A DNA stretch of 64,000 nucleotides from Flavobacteriaceae bacterium. Its GTDB lineage: Bacteria > Bacteroidota > Bacteroidia > Flavobacteriales > Flavobacteriaceae. How positions within the stretch are numbered: the stretch's first letter is position 1; each line of letters starts with the position of its first letter. Positions 1-9,500 of this stretch are shown here, in pieces. Under the pieces are notes generated by a model. That model did not search any database. It was not told where the DNA came from and was given only the letters and a program-made list of their open reading frames with translations. Location: assembly GCA_013003555.1 (NCBI GenBank), contig JABDIV010000082.1:44993-108992 (forward strand). The letters are read 5' to 3'. The position numbers and the translations under genes were made by a program.

Positions 1-104
1 ATATTTAACTAATTGTCAAGTTTATTTTACTTTTTGTAATATATAATTTACTTAAATATTGATTTTCAGGCTATTAATCCAATTGAAAAACAGGTTTTAG
101 ATAA

Positions 105-1406
105 CTATTTCTTACGCATGTATACGGTTATGGGAACGCCGTGAAAATTAAAATGTTCGCGTAATTGATTTTCCAGAAATCGTTTATACGGTTCACGAAC
201 ATATTGCGGTAGATTACAGAAAAATGCGAACTGAGGTTGTGGGGTTGGCAATTGGGTAATAAACTTGATTTTGACGTATTTACCCTTATAGGCCGGCGGT
301 GGTGTATTCTGAATAATGGGCAACAAGGTGTCGTTAAGCTGGCTTGTCTTAATGCGCTTTGAACGGTTTTTAAATACCTCAACAGCCGTTTCAATCGCTT
401 TATAGATACGCTGTTTTGTTAGGGCTGAAATAAACAGGATGGGAACATCTGTAAATGGCTCTATCTGCTTTTTGATCTGTGCCTCGAAGTTTTTTATGGT
501 CTTATTGTCCTTTTCAACCAGGTCCCATTTGTTAGCGAGTATAACAATGCCCTTTCTGTTGCGTTCGGCCAACCAGAAAATATTTTGAACCTGGCCATCA
601 AAACCTCGAGTGGCATCAAAAACGATCAGACAAACATCGCAGTGTTCGATCGCCCGGATACTTCGCATCACCGAATAAAATTCTAGATCCTCCTTGACCT
701 TTGATTTTCTACGTATTCCGGCCGTATCAACAAGGTTAAATTCAAATCCAAAACGGTTATATTTCGTGTCTATGGCATCACGTGTGGTACCGGCTATCTC
801 GGTGACGATATAGCGTTCTTCGCCTATTAGTGCATTAATCAGGGAAGACTTTCCTGCATTTGGACGTCCTACCACGGCAAAACGCGGTAACTCTGAAATC
901 TCCCCATCTTCAACATCGGGAAGCACATCAACAATTGCATCAAGCAACTCACCAGTACCGCTTCCGTTGATACTGGCAATCGTATAATACTCTCCCAGAC
1001 CAAGGTTATAGAATTCGACCGCATCAGAAGCTCGTTTGCTGTTATCGCATTTATTCACGGTTAGGAAGACGGGCTTATTTGCTTTACGAAGAAGATTGGC
1101 TACATCCTCATCCATTCCAGTAATTCCTGATTCAACATCGACCATGAAAATAATCGCGTCGGCCTCATCGATAGCCAACTCGACCTGTTTATCTATCTCG
1201 GACTCAAATATATCGTCACTACCTTTTACATAGCCACCAGTATCGATAAGTGTAAATTCTTTACCATTCCAGTCACTTTTGCCATAATGCCGATCACGGG
1301 TAACACCACTAACAGCATCAACAATTGCTTCGCGCCTCTGAATAAGGCGGTTGAATAATGTCGATTTTCCAACATTTGGTCGACCAACTATGGCTACTAT
1401 ACTCAT
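105..1406 (-). CDS. der: Ribosome biogenesis GTPase Der (EngA)
   Basis: Double-GTPase that binds the 50S ribosomal subunit late in assembly. Two G domains are visible in tandem: the first has GRPNVGKS at residues 8-15, DTGG at 55-58 and NKCD at 118-121; the second has GRPNAGKS at 180-187, DTAG at 227-230 and NKWD at 292-295. A KH-like C-terminal domain fills about residues 350-433. The 433-residue length is usual for the family. The ATG start places P-loop 1 at the extreme N-terminus as expected. A TAnnTTTG box lies 17 bases upstream. The divergent neighbour is a small membrane protein. Identification is secure. Confidence 0.97.
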   Translation of the reverse strand: MSIVAIVGRPNVGKSTLFNRLIQRREAIVDAVSGVTRDRHYGKSDWNGKEFTLIDTGGYVKGSDDIFESEIDKQVELAIDEADAIIFMVDVESGITGMDEDVANLLRKANKPVFLTVNKCDNSKRASDAVEFYNLGLGEYYTIASINGSGTGELLDAIVDVLPDVEDGEISELPRFAVVGRPNAGKSSLINALIGEERYIVTEIAGTTRDAIDTKYNRFGFEFNLVDTAGIRRKSKVKEDLEFYSVMRSIRAIEHCDVCLIVFDATRGFDGQVQNIFWLAERNRKGIVILANKWDLVEKDNKTIKNFEAQIKKQIEPFTDVPILFISALTKQRIYKAIETAVEVFKNRSKRIKTSQLNDTLLPIIQNTPPPAYKGKYVKIKFITQLPTPQPQFAFFCNLPQYVREPYKRFLENQLREHFNFHGVPITVYMRKK

Positions 1407-1422
1407 AATTTTGAAATTGGCA

Positions 1423-1430
1423 CAAAGGTA
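1423..1430 (-). promoter_or_regulatory. Candidate -7 promoter box for der
   Basis: On the minus strand the box reads TACCTTTG, a full match to the Bacteroidota -7 consensus TAnnTTTG, about 17 bases before the der ATG. I see no clear TTG -33 element at the right spacing, so this is tentative. It would give a very short leader. Confidence 0.42.
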
Positions 1431-1481
1431 ATGCTTCCATTTTGAAGAAAAAACTGTATTTTCCTTTTGTAATAGCGCGCT

Positions 1482-1982
1482 ATGTCTTTACCAAATGAGA
1501 TTATTCTTCGTCCCCGTTTTAAGATGGAACTGGACGCTTCGAATGAAAGCGTGCTGAAGTTGTTCGATGAGGCTAAATCAAATCAAGATGAGTTTCTGGT
1601 CACTCGAGTTGATGATCACGTTTTTATGAAGATCCCTTATGACCGCCAACACTTTTGGTCACCCCAATTGCATCTGGAAATCATAGAAATCGATCGCGAT
1701 CATTGTGTTTTGCATGGTTTATTCGGACCCAAACCCTCGGTATGGACCATGTTCATGTTCCTTCATTTTATTGTAGCCGGTCTATTTATGGGGTTCGGTA
1801 TCTGGACCTATACAAGTTGGTCGCTTGATAACGATTTTGCCATTCAACTTTTCCTAACTCTTTTGATGGTAGTATTTTGGTTTGTCCTTTATTTTGCAGG
1901 ACGCTTAGGCAAGGCAACTGGTAAAGCTGAGATTCAGGAACTGCACTGGTTTATGGTCGATGTTTTGCAGAAATTAGCCTAA
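1482..1982 (+). CDS. Conserved two-TM membrane protein of unknown function
   Basis: Function not known. The first 85 residues are soluble and polar (start [13 protein letters not shown]). They are followed by two hydrophobic segments at about residues 88-110 and 120-140, the second ending in a small Gly/Ala-rich motif (FAGRLGK), then a short soluble tail. From memory, proteins of this kind occur next to der or era in many flavobacteria and are sometimes labelled GTP-binding protein, but I see no P-loop here and that label looks like a carry-over from the neighbours. It is divergent from der and convergent with era. Confidence 0.8.
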   Translation: MSLPNEIILRPRFKMELDASNESVLKLFDEAKSNQDEFLVTRVDDHVFMKIPYDRQHFWSPQLHLEIIEIDRDHCVLHGLFGPKPSVWTMFMFLHFIVAGLFMGFGIWTYTSWSLDNDFAIQLFLTLLMVVFWFVLYFAGRLGKATGKAEIQELHWFMVDVLQKLA

Positions 1983-2024
1983 AATACGTAATATAAAACG
2001 TTTTTATACTTAGGTGAACAAAGC

Positions 2025-2906
2025 CTAATTATTATACCCAAATCGTTTTAACTGGTTGGTATTTGACCTCCAATTTTTATTGATCTTGACGAATAGTTCG
2101 ATATGAACTTGCTTACCGAAGAAGGCTTCAAGATCTTTGCGGGCCGCTACGCCAACTTTTTTAATGGCCTGACCCTTGTGCCCGATGATTATTCCTTTCT
2201 GAGTCTGGCGTTCCACCATTATAACAGAGCGTATCCTGATGATGTTTTCTTCCTCTTCAAACGACTCGGTCTCAACCTCAACACTATAAGGAATTTCCTT
2301 TTTGTAATTCAGTAATATTTTCTCTCTGATAATTTCATTAACAAAAAATCGTTCCGGCTTATCGGTTAGCTGATCTTTAGGAAAAAATGGCGGAGACTCC
2401 GGCAATAACTCTAGAATCCGGTTAAGAACTTCCTGAACCTGGAAGCCTTCTAGGGCCGAAATCGGATAAATCTCAGCGTTTGGAACTTTTGATTGCCAAT
2501 GGGAAACCTGTTCTTCGAGCTTGACTTGATCAGATAAGTCAATTTTATTTATGAGCAGGAGAACCGGGATTTTAGAAGACGTAATCTTTCTAAAAAAGGC
2601 ATCATCTTTCAAATCTTTTTCACCGATTTCGACCATGTACAACAGAACATCTGCATCGATCAATGCCGATTTAACAAAATCCATCATCGACTCCTGCAAT
2701 TCATAAGCCGGCTTAATTATCCCGGGAGTATCAGATAGCACAATCTGGAAATCATCGCCATTTAGAATCCCCAGGATGCGATGTCTTGTGGTTTGGGCCT
2801 TTGATGTTATGATTGAAAGTTTTTCACCGATCAAGGCATTCATAAGGGTAGACTTCCCAACATTTGGGTTTCCGATTATATTAACAAATCCGGCTTTATG
2901 TGACAT
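2025..2906 (-). CDS. era: GTPase Era
   Basis: Ras-like GTPase that binds the 3' end of 16S rRNA during 30S maturation, acting in the cytoplasm and at the membrane. The P-loop GNPNVGKS lies at residues 12-19, switch DTPG near residue 59 and NKID near residue 120. A type-II KH domain follows, with the GHKGQAIKKVG loop in the C-terminal quarter. The length of 293 is typical. The ATG start is preceded by a TAnnTTTG box only 5 bases away, so the transcript may have almost no leader. The era-der proximity is usual in flavobacteria. Confidence 0.97.
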   Translation of the reverse strand: MSHKAGFVNIIGNPNVGKSTLMNALIGEKLSIITSKAQTTRHRILGILNGDDFQIVLSDTPGIIKPAYELQESMMDFVKSALIDADVLLYMVEIGEKDLKDDAFFRKITSSKIPVLLLINKIDLSDQVKLEEQVSHWQSKVPNAEIYPISALEGFQVQEVLNRILELLPESPPFFPKDQLTDKPERFFVNEIIREKILLNYKKEIPYSVEVETESFEEEENIIRIRSVIMVERQTQKGIIIGHKGQAIKKVGVAARKDLEAFFGKQVHIELFVKINKNWRSNTNQLKRFGYNN

Positions 2907-2910
2907 GAGG

Positions 2911-2918
2911 CAAAAGTA
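2911..2918 (-). promoter_or_regulatory. Candidate -7 promoter box for era
   Basis: The minus strand reads TACTTTTG, matching TAnnTTTG, ending 5 bases before the era ATG. A start about 7 bases downstream of the box would yield a nearly leaderless mRNA. No convincing TTG -33 element is seen. Confidence 0.4.
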
Positions 2919-2961
2919 CGATCAATTATGGAAATAGTAGCGTTTATTCGTGTTGGCGATA

Positions 2962-2990
2962 TTGAGAATCGGTATTATTTACTACCTTTA
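2962..2990 (+). promoter_or_regulatory. Possible promoter of the DUF7670-like gene
   Basis: TTG at 2962-2964 and TACCTTTA at 2983-2990 are separated by 18 bases, one mismatch from the Bacteroidota consensus TTG-N17-23-TAnnTTTG. It sits about 46 bases upstream of the ATG at 3037. Confidence 0.4.
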
Positions 2991-3036
2991 ACTTAATAAC
3001 CGACCGCCTTCTTTACCTGCTATTAAGGATAAAACT

Positions 3037-3396
3037 ATGCCATTCACAGACAAGGCTACCAATACGCTTTTATGGTTAGCCCGAATTTTAGGAATTCTCG
3101 AAATTGGATTTATTCTATTCTTTTTACTAGCGGATCTGCTCGGTGGTGATTCTGGCAGTGCCGGCCTCGATTCGTTCAACGAGGTTATGTCGTTTATCTT
3201 TTTTCCTGTTTTTCCCTTAATCGGACTCCTTATCGCTTTAAAGTGGCCTGCATGGGGTGGGTTAATTTCAACCTTCGGATTCATAGGCTTATCAATCATC
3301 CGGCCCGATTTGATTGCCGACCCGTCCATCATGGTTCTGGCCGTCCCGGGAATCTTATTTTTGCTTTATTGGATTCTCAAAAAACGAATCAACTGA
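3037..3396 (+). CDS. Small four-TM membrane protein, DUF7670-like
   Basis: A 119-residue, very hydrophobic protein with about four membrane helices (roughly residues 10-34, 50-68, 73-88 and 95-113) and a basic end (KKRIN). The N-terminal LARILGILEIGFILFFLL pattern resembles the DUF7670 family of flavobacterial small membrane proteins. A second protein with a similar opening (IRLIARILALAAIGFISLF) is encoded at 45335-45748. The function is unknown. The ATG is preceded by a possible promoter and the gene is followed by a long repeat-rich spacer, so it is probably monocistronic. Confidence 0.72.
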   Translation: MPFTDKATNTLLWLARILGILEIGFILFFLLADLLGGDSGSAGLDSFNEVMSFIFFPVFPLIGLLIALKWPAWGGLISTFGFIGLSIIRPDLIADPSIMVLAVPGILFLLYWILKKRIN

Positions 3397-3678
3397 GTTT
3401 TCAATTTTCCGGTTTCCATTTAATGATTACAGAAGGTTTTGCATTTGGTTTTCTTAGCCAAGGAGGCTGAATTAACTCCGTTAAGAACGCTGGATCATAA
3501 TGTGAGGTTTTTACGAAGAAAACCTAAACTGCTATACAATGGGACTGGATTCAATTCTTTGCTTCGCAATGAAATGGGCCAGAATGGGGTAGCTTAACAA
3601 AGAAAACCACATTGCTTCGCAATGATCTATTTTATTTTTGACACAAGCGGATGTAAACATCGCTTGCTCTAAAAATAA

Positions 3679-3710
3679 AAAACCTCTTGATTTCTCAAGA
3701 GGTTTTCTTT
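3679..3710. terminator. Strong bidirectional terminator-like hairpin
   Basis: A perfect 12-bp stem, AAAACCTCTTGA at 3679-3690 with TCAAGAGGTTTT at 3695-3706, and a TTTC loop. It is flanked by an A-rich tract on the left and TTTTCTTT on the right, so it can act in both directions. Confidence 0.75.
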
Positions 3711-3728
3711 GTAGCGGGGGCTGGACTC
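3711..3728 (-). repeat. Duplicate of the 3' end of tRNA-fMet
   Basis: The 18 bases gtagcgggggctggactc are identical to 3828-3845, the acceptor and T-arm end of the adjacent tRNA gene, 117 bases away. The copy stops inside the T-arm and then runs into an unrelated palindrome. A partial tRNA 3' end like this is what integration or excision at a tRNA, or a slipped duplication, leaves behind. No integrase is nearby. Confidence 0.7.
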
Positions 3729-3788
3729 ACCTCGACTTCGCTCGGTGTAAACTTCTCGTCCAGATCTCGATAATTCAAAAATCCAAAA

Positions 3789-3822
3789 TAAAAAAAGCTC
3801 CATCTTTAAAATGAAGCTTTTG
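3789..3822 (-). terminator. Terminator of tRNA-fMet
   Basis: Reading the minus strand just after the tRNA: AAAAGCTTCAT, a short A/T loop, ATGGAGCTTTTTTT. The stem has one mismatch and is followed by a run of seven T, as expected for a rho-independent terminator of the tRNA transcript. Confidence 0.7.
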
Positions 3823-3828
3823 ACTTAG

Positions 3829-3901
<73 letters not shown>

Positions 3902-4017
3902 ATATAGGATTGCAAATATACAACCCTTTTGACTTTTAACAAGAATAATGCCACAAAAAAAATGCCATCTCTGAGATCGAAATGGCATTTGTGTTAATTA
4001 ATTATAACTATTTTGAT

Positions 4018-4920
4018 CTAGTCATTATTTGCAACTGCTGTAGTAGTGGTTTTTGATTTATTTTCGATCTCCACCTGGTCAATCCCATCAAATTCTTGAT
4101 AAAATATTGTGAAATCACCGTCGAGGCTATTATTATTTAACATTAATACATTTAGTTTTTCAAGTGCCAACAATTCATTTGGGATATGCCCAAAAAAGGC
4201 ATTATCTGAAAGCAGGAGTTCCTTGAGATTAGTGAGCTTACCCAAAGAACTGGGTAGTGCACCAAACAGTTTATTATCAAATAACTCAAGACGCTCGAGC
4301 GACACTAAGCCTCCAATATTTGAAGGTATCATGCCTGAAAGCAGATTACTGCTTAATGATAAGATTTTTAAATTTTCAAGTTTCGTCCAACTTACCGGTA
4401 TTTGACCTGAAAAAAGATTATTAAATAATTCAATCGATTCCATTTCAGCCAACTGTCCGATCGACTCTGGCAATTCGCCTTCCAGTCGATTCATAAAGAG
4501 ATGTAATGATTTCAATTGTCGGAGTTGTCCGATTGTTGTCGGTATTTTTCCTTCAAGTTGGTTGAATGAAATGTTAATGGACTCAATATCTTTGAGGTTA
4601 CCAATTGAATTTGGCAGTCTTCCTGAAATGCGGTTCCGGTAAAGATTCAGGATTTTCAATGTTGTTAAATTACCAATTGAAGCCGGTAACTCGCCAGTTA
4701 AATTATTAAAACTCAGATCGATTGCTGTAACGTTGCCATTTTCTATCGTTACACCATTCCAGGTATCAACTGCAGCATCAAGGTCCCATGGGTTCGTCCA
4801 ATTTTCCCCGTCTGTGGATTTATAAAGTGAAAGTAAGGCGTCTTTTTGTTTAGTTGGTATACTGGCAAAAACAAATGAAGTTATTAGGCATAACAGCAGT
4901 GTAAATCGTAAGTTTTTCAT
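4018..4920 (-). CDS. Secreted leucine-rich repeat protein (plant-type LRRs)
   Basis: A 300-residue exported protein. It starts with a typical signal peptide (MKNLRFTLLLCLITSFVFAS). Residues 24-60 contain the cap-like DALLSLYKSTDGENWTNPWD element that often precedes bacterial LRR domains. About eight repeats of 24 residues follow (roughly 65-270) of the form L-x-x-L-x-L-x-x-N-x-L-x-G-x-I/L-P-x-x-I-G-x-L, which is the plant-specific class with the GxIP step. The C-terminus is short and I see no clear T9SS sorting domain. Expected to be periplasmic or surface-exposed and to bind protein or glycan ligands. The partner is unknown. Confidence 0.88.
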   Translation of the reverse strand: MKNLRFTLLLCLITSFVFASIPTKQKDALLSLYKSTDGENWTNPWDLDAAVDTWNGVTIENGNVTAIDLSFNNLTGELPASIGNLTTLKILNLYRNRISGRLPNSIGNLKDIESINISFNQLEGKIPTTIGQLRQLKSLHLFMNRLEGELPESIGQLAEMESIELFNNLFSGQIPVSWTKLENLKILSLSSNLLSGMIPSNIGGLVSLERLELFDNKLFGALPSSLGKLTNLKELLLSDNAFFGHIPNELLALEKLNVLMLNNNSLDGDFTIFYQEFDGIDQVEIENKSKTTTTAVANND

Positions 4921-5056
4921 TTTGTAGACTTTTAATGGAGGGCTTAAAGGATTACGAACTTAGACATAAATCTTTACCCTTCCAATTAAATTCGATAACC
5001 TACAAGGCTGTAAGAATAGAGCTACATTAAAGAATGTATTTCACCGATTTTCTGAA

Positions 5057-5239
5057 TTATTGCCCCAGAATCAGTGATTCGGCATTTAGAATTTTGCTGT
5101 TTTGAATTTGAATTTTCATCTGAATTGGGTTACAACACACCTCGCAATCTTCAATATATTCCTGATGCGATACCGATAGATCAATCAGCATAGAAATCGA
5201 TTCCCAGCAATACGGGCATTCAAAAAAATATTCTTCCAT
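5057..5239 (-). CDS. Small CPxCG-type cysteine-rich protein
   Basis: A 60-residue protein with paired cysteines CPYC (residues 9-12) and CEVC (33-36), forming one probable zinc knuckle, plus an adjacent C37. This matches the small CPXCG-motif Cys-rich protein family, whose role is unknown. It starts with an ATG at MEEYFFECPYC and lies 27 bases downstream of the tolC-like gene on the same strand, so it may be the last gene of the efflux operon. Longer homologues are not expected; the size is normal. Confidence 0.75.
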   Translation of the reverse strand: MEEYFFECPYCWESISMLIDLSVSHQEYIEDCEVCCNPIQMKIQIQNSKILNAESLILGQ

Positions 5240-5266
5240 CGGAAAGGAATTAAATTTTGTGGAGTA

Positions 5267-6595
5267 TTAAAAGTCAACGTTCATCAACTCTCCGCTCAAC
5301 TGAAGTAAGACTAATTCGGCCAGCTTGGCATCATACTTGGCCTGGTTCTTCCTGATCTCGGCTGTTAATAAATTAACCTGGGCCTGTCTGAATTCAATAG
5401 AAGTCGCCTGACCGATCTTGAATTTCTCTTCGGTACGATCGAAATTATTTTTTGCAGTTTGAATATTATCTTTCTGCACACTATAAATAGCAACCTTATT
5501 TTGATAATCATCCCAGGCGTTAAAGAAGTTTCTCTCAATATCCAAGAGGGTTTGATCCTTTAATAACTTTTGATTTTCCAAATCGATTTTCGCGTTTCTG
5601 ATCCGCGTTATGGTTTGCCCTCCATCAAAAATATTCCAATTGAGATTCAATCCTGCCGATAGGCCTACATTCGTTGAAGTAGAAAGAAAGGCAGCGGCAT
5701 TATTATTATTCTTGTTCCAACCATATGTCCCCGTTAATCCAAGGGTAGGCAAATAACCGGCTCTATTCGTCTTTATAGTAAGATCGCTTATTTCGAGATT
5801 CGTTTCGATCTGCAGCAGATCAATATTGTTAGTCCGCATCTTATCAAGAAGTTCTTCCTTATTTAAAGTCATAAAGAAAGTAACAACTGTATCTACTTCA
5901 AACGTTCTTGATAACTGACTGCCAAGTACAAAATCCAAATCCCGTTTGGTGTTAACCAGGCCTTGTTTCGCATTGATAAGATTTATGCTATCATTATTGA
6001 TATCAACCTGGGCATTAAGCACCCCTAATTTGGTGTCCTGGCCAAATTCGAATTGATATTCGGCACGCTGCAAACGATCTTTTGAAATATTAAGGGTCTC
6101 TTCCAGGGAAAGAACGTTCTCTGATGTTCGAGCCACTTCATAATAAACCGTAAAGAGCTGAAGCATAGTATTTTCAATGGTTCGGCGCACTTCGAGTTCC
6201 GACAGTTGGTATTGGGTCTTTAAACGCTTATAATTATACAAGCGTCCCATTCCATCGAAAAGGGTATAATTCAAACTCAGCGAAGCATTATACCTTGAAC
6301 TTTCTGCACCGGTTAGCTCGGTTATATTACCATTAGAGAATTCGGCCTCCGTATTGTCAATGCTAAATGTAGATCCTGCACCGCCGCTAATTACAGGCAG
6401 GTATCCTGAATTTAATACATCTTTATTGTTATCGGCTTGTTCAAGATTATTATATGCGATTTTAATCCCATAATTATAATCCAGGGCCATATCAATGGCC
6501 TGTTTCTTTGTGAGTACGTCCTGTGCCGAGACGTCAATCAACATCAATATGCAGATAACTAAAAAGGCCTTCCCTTTAATATTCAAGTGCTTCAT
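5267..6595 (-). CDS. TolC-family outer membrane efflux protein
   Basis: Outer-membrane/periplasmic channel of a tripartite RND pump. The signal peptide is MKHLNIKGKAFLVICILMLI ending at DVSAQ. The rest shows the two-fold TolC repeat of long coiled-coil helices (NKDVLNSGYLPVISGGAG in the first half, IKTNRAGYLPTLGLTGTYGW in the second) and the second-half FDGGQTITRIRNAKIDLE. I chose the ATG at 6595 over the TTG three codons upstream because it places the signal peptide at the N-terminus. It overlaps the end of the pump gene by 20 bases, indicating translational coupling. The length of about 442 is typical. Confidence 0.93.
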   Translation of the reverse strand: MKHLNIKGKAFLVICILMLIDVSAQDVLTKKQAIDMALDYNYGIKIAYNNLEQADNNKDVLNSGYLPVISGGAGSTFSIDNTEAEFSNGNITELTGAESSRYNASLSLNYTLFDGMGRLYNYKRLKTQYQLSELEVRRTIENTMLQLFTVYYEVARTSENVLSLEETLNISKDRLQRAEYQFEFGQDTKLGVLNAQVDINNDSINLINAKQGLVNTKRDLDFVLGSQLSRTFEVDTVVTFFMTLNKEELLDKMRTNNIDLLQIETNLEISDLTIKTNRAGYLPTLGLTGTYGWNKNNNNAAAFLSTSTNVGLSAGLNLNWNIFDGGQTITRIRNAKIDLENQKLLKDQTLLDIERNFFNAWDDYQNKVAIYSVQKDNIQTAKNNFDRTEEKFKIGQATSIEFRQAQVNLLTAEIRKNQAKYDAKLAELVLLQLSGELMNVDF

Positions 6596-9500
6596 TTTGT
6601 TCAATTATAGCTCGTTCTACTTCCTCATTAGTCACTTTTTTTCCAGTGGCCAACCACTTGATATTGCGCTTAAGTGCATTATTGAATGATAAAAATAACG
6701 GCAACACAAGCAAGGTCAAAATAGTGGCATATGCAATTCCAAAGGAAATGGATATTGCCATGGGTTTCAAAAATTGGGCCTGCCTGCTTTTTTCCAATAA
6801 TAGCGGTGCCAACCCGGCAATGGTTGTCAGCGAGGTCAGGAAAATCGCTCGAAATCGAGATCGCCCTGCCATTTTTAAGGCTTCTTCAAACTTCAATCCT
6901 TCTCTCAAATTGGTGTTGAGTTTCCCTATAAGTACGAGCCCGTCGTTTACCATAATCCCGATCAAAGCAATGATACCTAGAAGTGAGAGGACGTTCACCG
7001 GAAATCCATAAATATAATGTCCCCATGCCACGCCTGTCAGACTAAAAGGGACTATTAATAACAAGATTAAGGGCTGACTGTAACTTCGGAAAGTAAATGC
7101 GATCGTCAGATAAATCAATAACAGGATAATAGGACCAACGGCATTCAATGAACTTGAAAGACGCTCGGCTTCTCGGTTTTGTCCCTCAAAGGAGGCCGTA
7201 ATCGATGGATAACGCGATTGAAGTTCAGGAATAATTATCGTTCTAATCTCATCCAGAATATCAGTAGAAGACGTACTTGGATCCTTAAGATCGGCCGAGA
7301 CTTGAATTTCTCGCCTACCTTCTAAGTGATTTATCGCAACGTCCCCCCGTATGATCTCATAAGAGGCAATGTCCTGCAAGGGTATCCTTTGTCCTGCCGG
7401 TGTTAATATGCGCATGTCATCGAGATCATTTATCGAAGTCCGATCTGAGCGGTCATACCTTACCCAGACTCGAATCTCGTCCTGACCTCTCTGAAATCGC
7501 TGGGCCTGGACCCCAAAGAAACCAGCTCTCACCTGGTTCATGACCGATTGCAGATCAAGACCTAAGAGGTAGGCATTTTCCTTTAGCTCCAAGCGTATTT
7601 CCTTAATTCCTGCCGGATCATTGTCAGTAACATCTTTAAGTAAAGTATTGGCCTCCAAAATTTCCTTGAGCTCTGTTTTGGCCGCTTTCAACTCATCGAT
7701 ACTATTACTCAAAAGTGAAACCGATACCGGGCTTCCACCGAAATTACCGCCAGATCCAAAGGTTAATCGTTCAACACCGATGACCGGTCCAACCAATTCT
7801 CTTAGGCGATTGGCAACCAGGCTGGCATTGATCTCATCGGGCCGCTCTTCACCGGGCAACATATTGATAGTTAAACTCGCACTTGATGAACTTGAAATCG
7901 TTCTAATGGTATTTCGCACCAATTGTTTATCGGTTCCCTGAAAATACTTTGCAGTGAATTCTTCATCAACCAGATAAGCTTTTTCTTCAATAACCGAAAT
8001 AATAGAATCGGTTACGCGTTCATTTGTTCCATTGGGCATACCCAAATTAACCGTAACTGTATCACTGGCGATCGACGGGAATAAGGTCACACGTACTATG
8101 CCTCCACCTATCGAACCGAGTGTAAGAATGAGTATTGCCAGAAAGATACCTATCGACAATACTTTATATTTCAACATGGCGTTTAACAATGGCACATAAG
8201 TCTTATCCCTGAGGTAGAACATGATTTTCTCTCCAAAGGCATTAATGCTTTTCATTTTCGAGAAAAATTGACTAATCCTGGATTTAGATTCAACTTTTTT
8301 CCGTTTTCGAAGCGCTTTTGAATGCGCCAGGTGAGCCGGGAGGATGATCAAAGCTTCAACCAATGAAACGGTTAATGTCAGGATGACGATGACCGATACT
8401 TCACCAAAGAATTCTCCGATGCGACTATCGAGGAACAAGAAGGTTGAGAAGGCCAATAAGGTGGTTATAATCGCCGATACTACCGGAGGAATAACCTCCA
8501 TCGTTCCATCAATTGCTGCCTGAATCGGCGTTTTACCCCGTTCATAGTGTTGATATATATTTTCGGCAATCACAATTCCGTCATCAACCAGGATCCCGAT
8601 TACAATGATCATACCGAATAAGGAGAGGACGTTGATGGTTACATCAAACTGACCTGCCAGCATGAACATCCCAAGGAAGGAAATCGGTAAACCCACAGCC
8701 ACCCAAAAGGCGAGTCGCGTGTTGAGAAACAACGACAGGAAGATGAGAACCAATATGATTCCGGCAAAGGCATTTTCCATGAGAAGTTTCGTCCTTTGAT
8801 TCAGCGTTACGGATAGATCCCTGACAACATCCAGTTTTATATTGTTGTATTTCTGATTAAAATCTTCGATATAATTCCTGACTTTTTCGGCAGAGGACAT
8901 GAGATCCTCGTTATTCGTACTGGTCACGGTGACGTTTACCGATAATTTTTCATTGAAGTAGGTTGCATTTGGTGTTTCGGAAAAGCGATCTCTTATCTCG
9001 GCAACATCTTTTAACCGAATAGTACGTCCGGCCATATCAGCTCGTACGATGATATTTCCCAGTTCCTTACCATAATATTGGCGATTGTTGGCCCGAATCA
9101 GGTATTCTTCGGCATCGGTTTTAATATTTCCACCGGTAACAAGGATATTCGAATTTCTAACTGCTGCGGAAATATCGGTAAAGGTTAAATCATAAGCCCT
9201 CAAACTGACTTCATTTACAGCAATCTCGATTTCTTCGTTCGGATAACCACTAACATCGATCTGTGATATCCCATCGATAGCTCGAAGATCGTTCTCGATT
9301 TGCCGCCCGATCTGTTTTAAAGTTCCCAGAGGGACGTTTTCACCACTTAGTGAAAATGATATGGTCTGTCTAATCGGTTCCTGCTTTGCAACGACCAGGG
9401 GTTCCATACCCGTTGGAAATGTTGGAACGCGGTCAACGGCATTCTTCACTTCCAATAACATGAAATCAATATTCTCACCTTTTTCGATCTCAACCGAAAT

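Larger units (their letters stand above)
3397..3828. repeat. Hairpin-rich intergenic region without a supported gene
   Basis: About 430 bases with no credible CDS but an unusual density of inverted repeats: AGGTTTT/AAAACCT at 3505-3525; TTGCTTCGCAATGA given twice (3559-3572 and 3612-3625), the second inside the perfect hairpin ATTGC-TTC-GCAAT at 3611-3623; CAAGCG-ATGT/ACAT-CGCTTG with one bulged base at 3644-3666; a strong terminator at 3679-3706; and an imperfect palindrome around 3729-3748 (CACCTCGACTTCGCTCGGTG). The last motif resembles dispersed palindromic elements I recall from flavobacterial intergenic regions. Short reading frames here lack any recognisable domain. Confidence 0.6.

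Noticed and set aside
3243..3470. Reading frame overlapping the DUF7670-like gene
   Set aside because: It lies mostly out of frame inside the supported gene and has no domain or start context.
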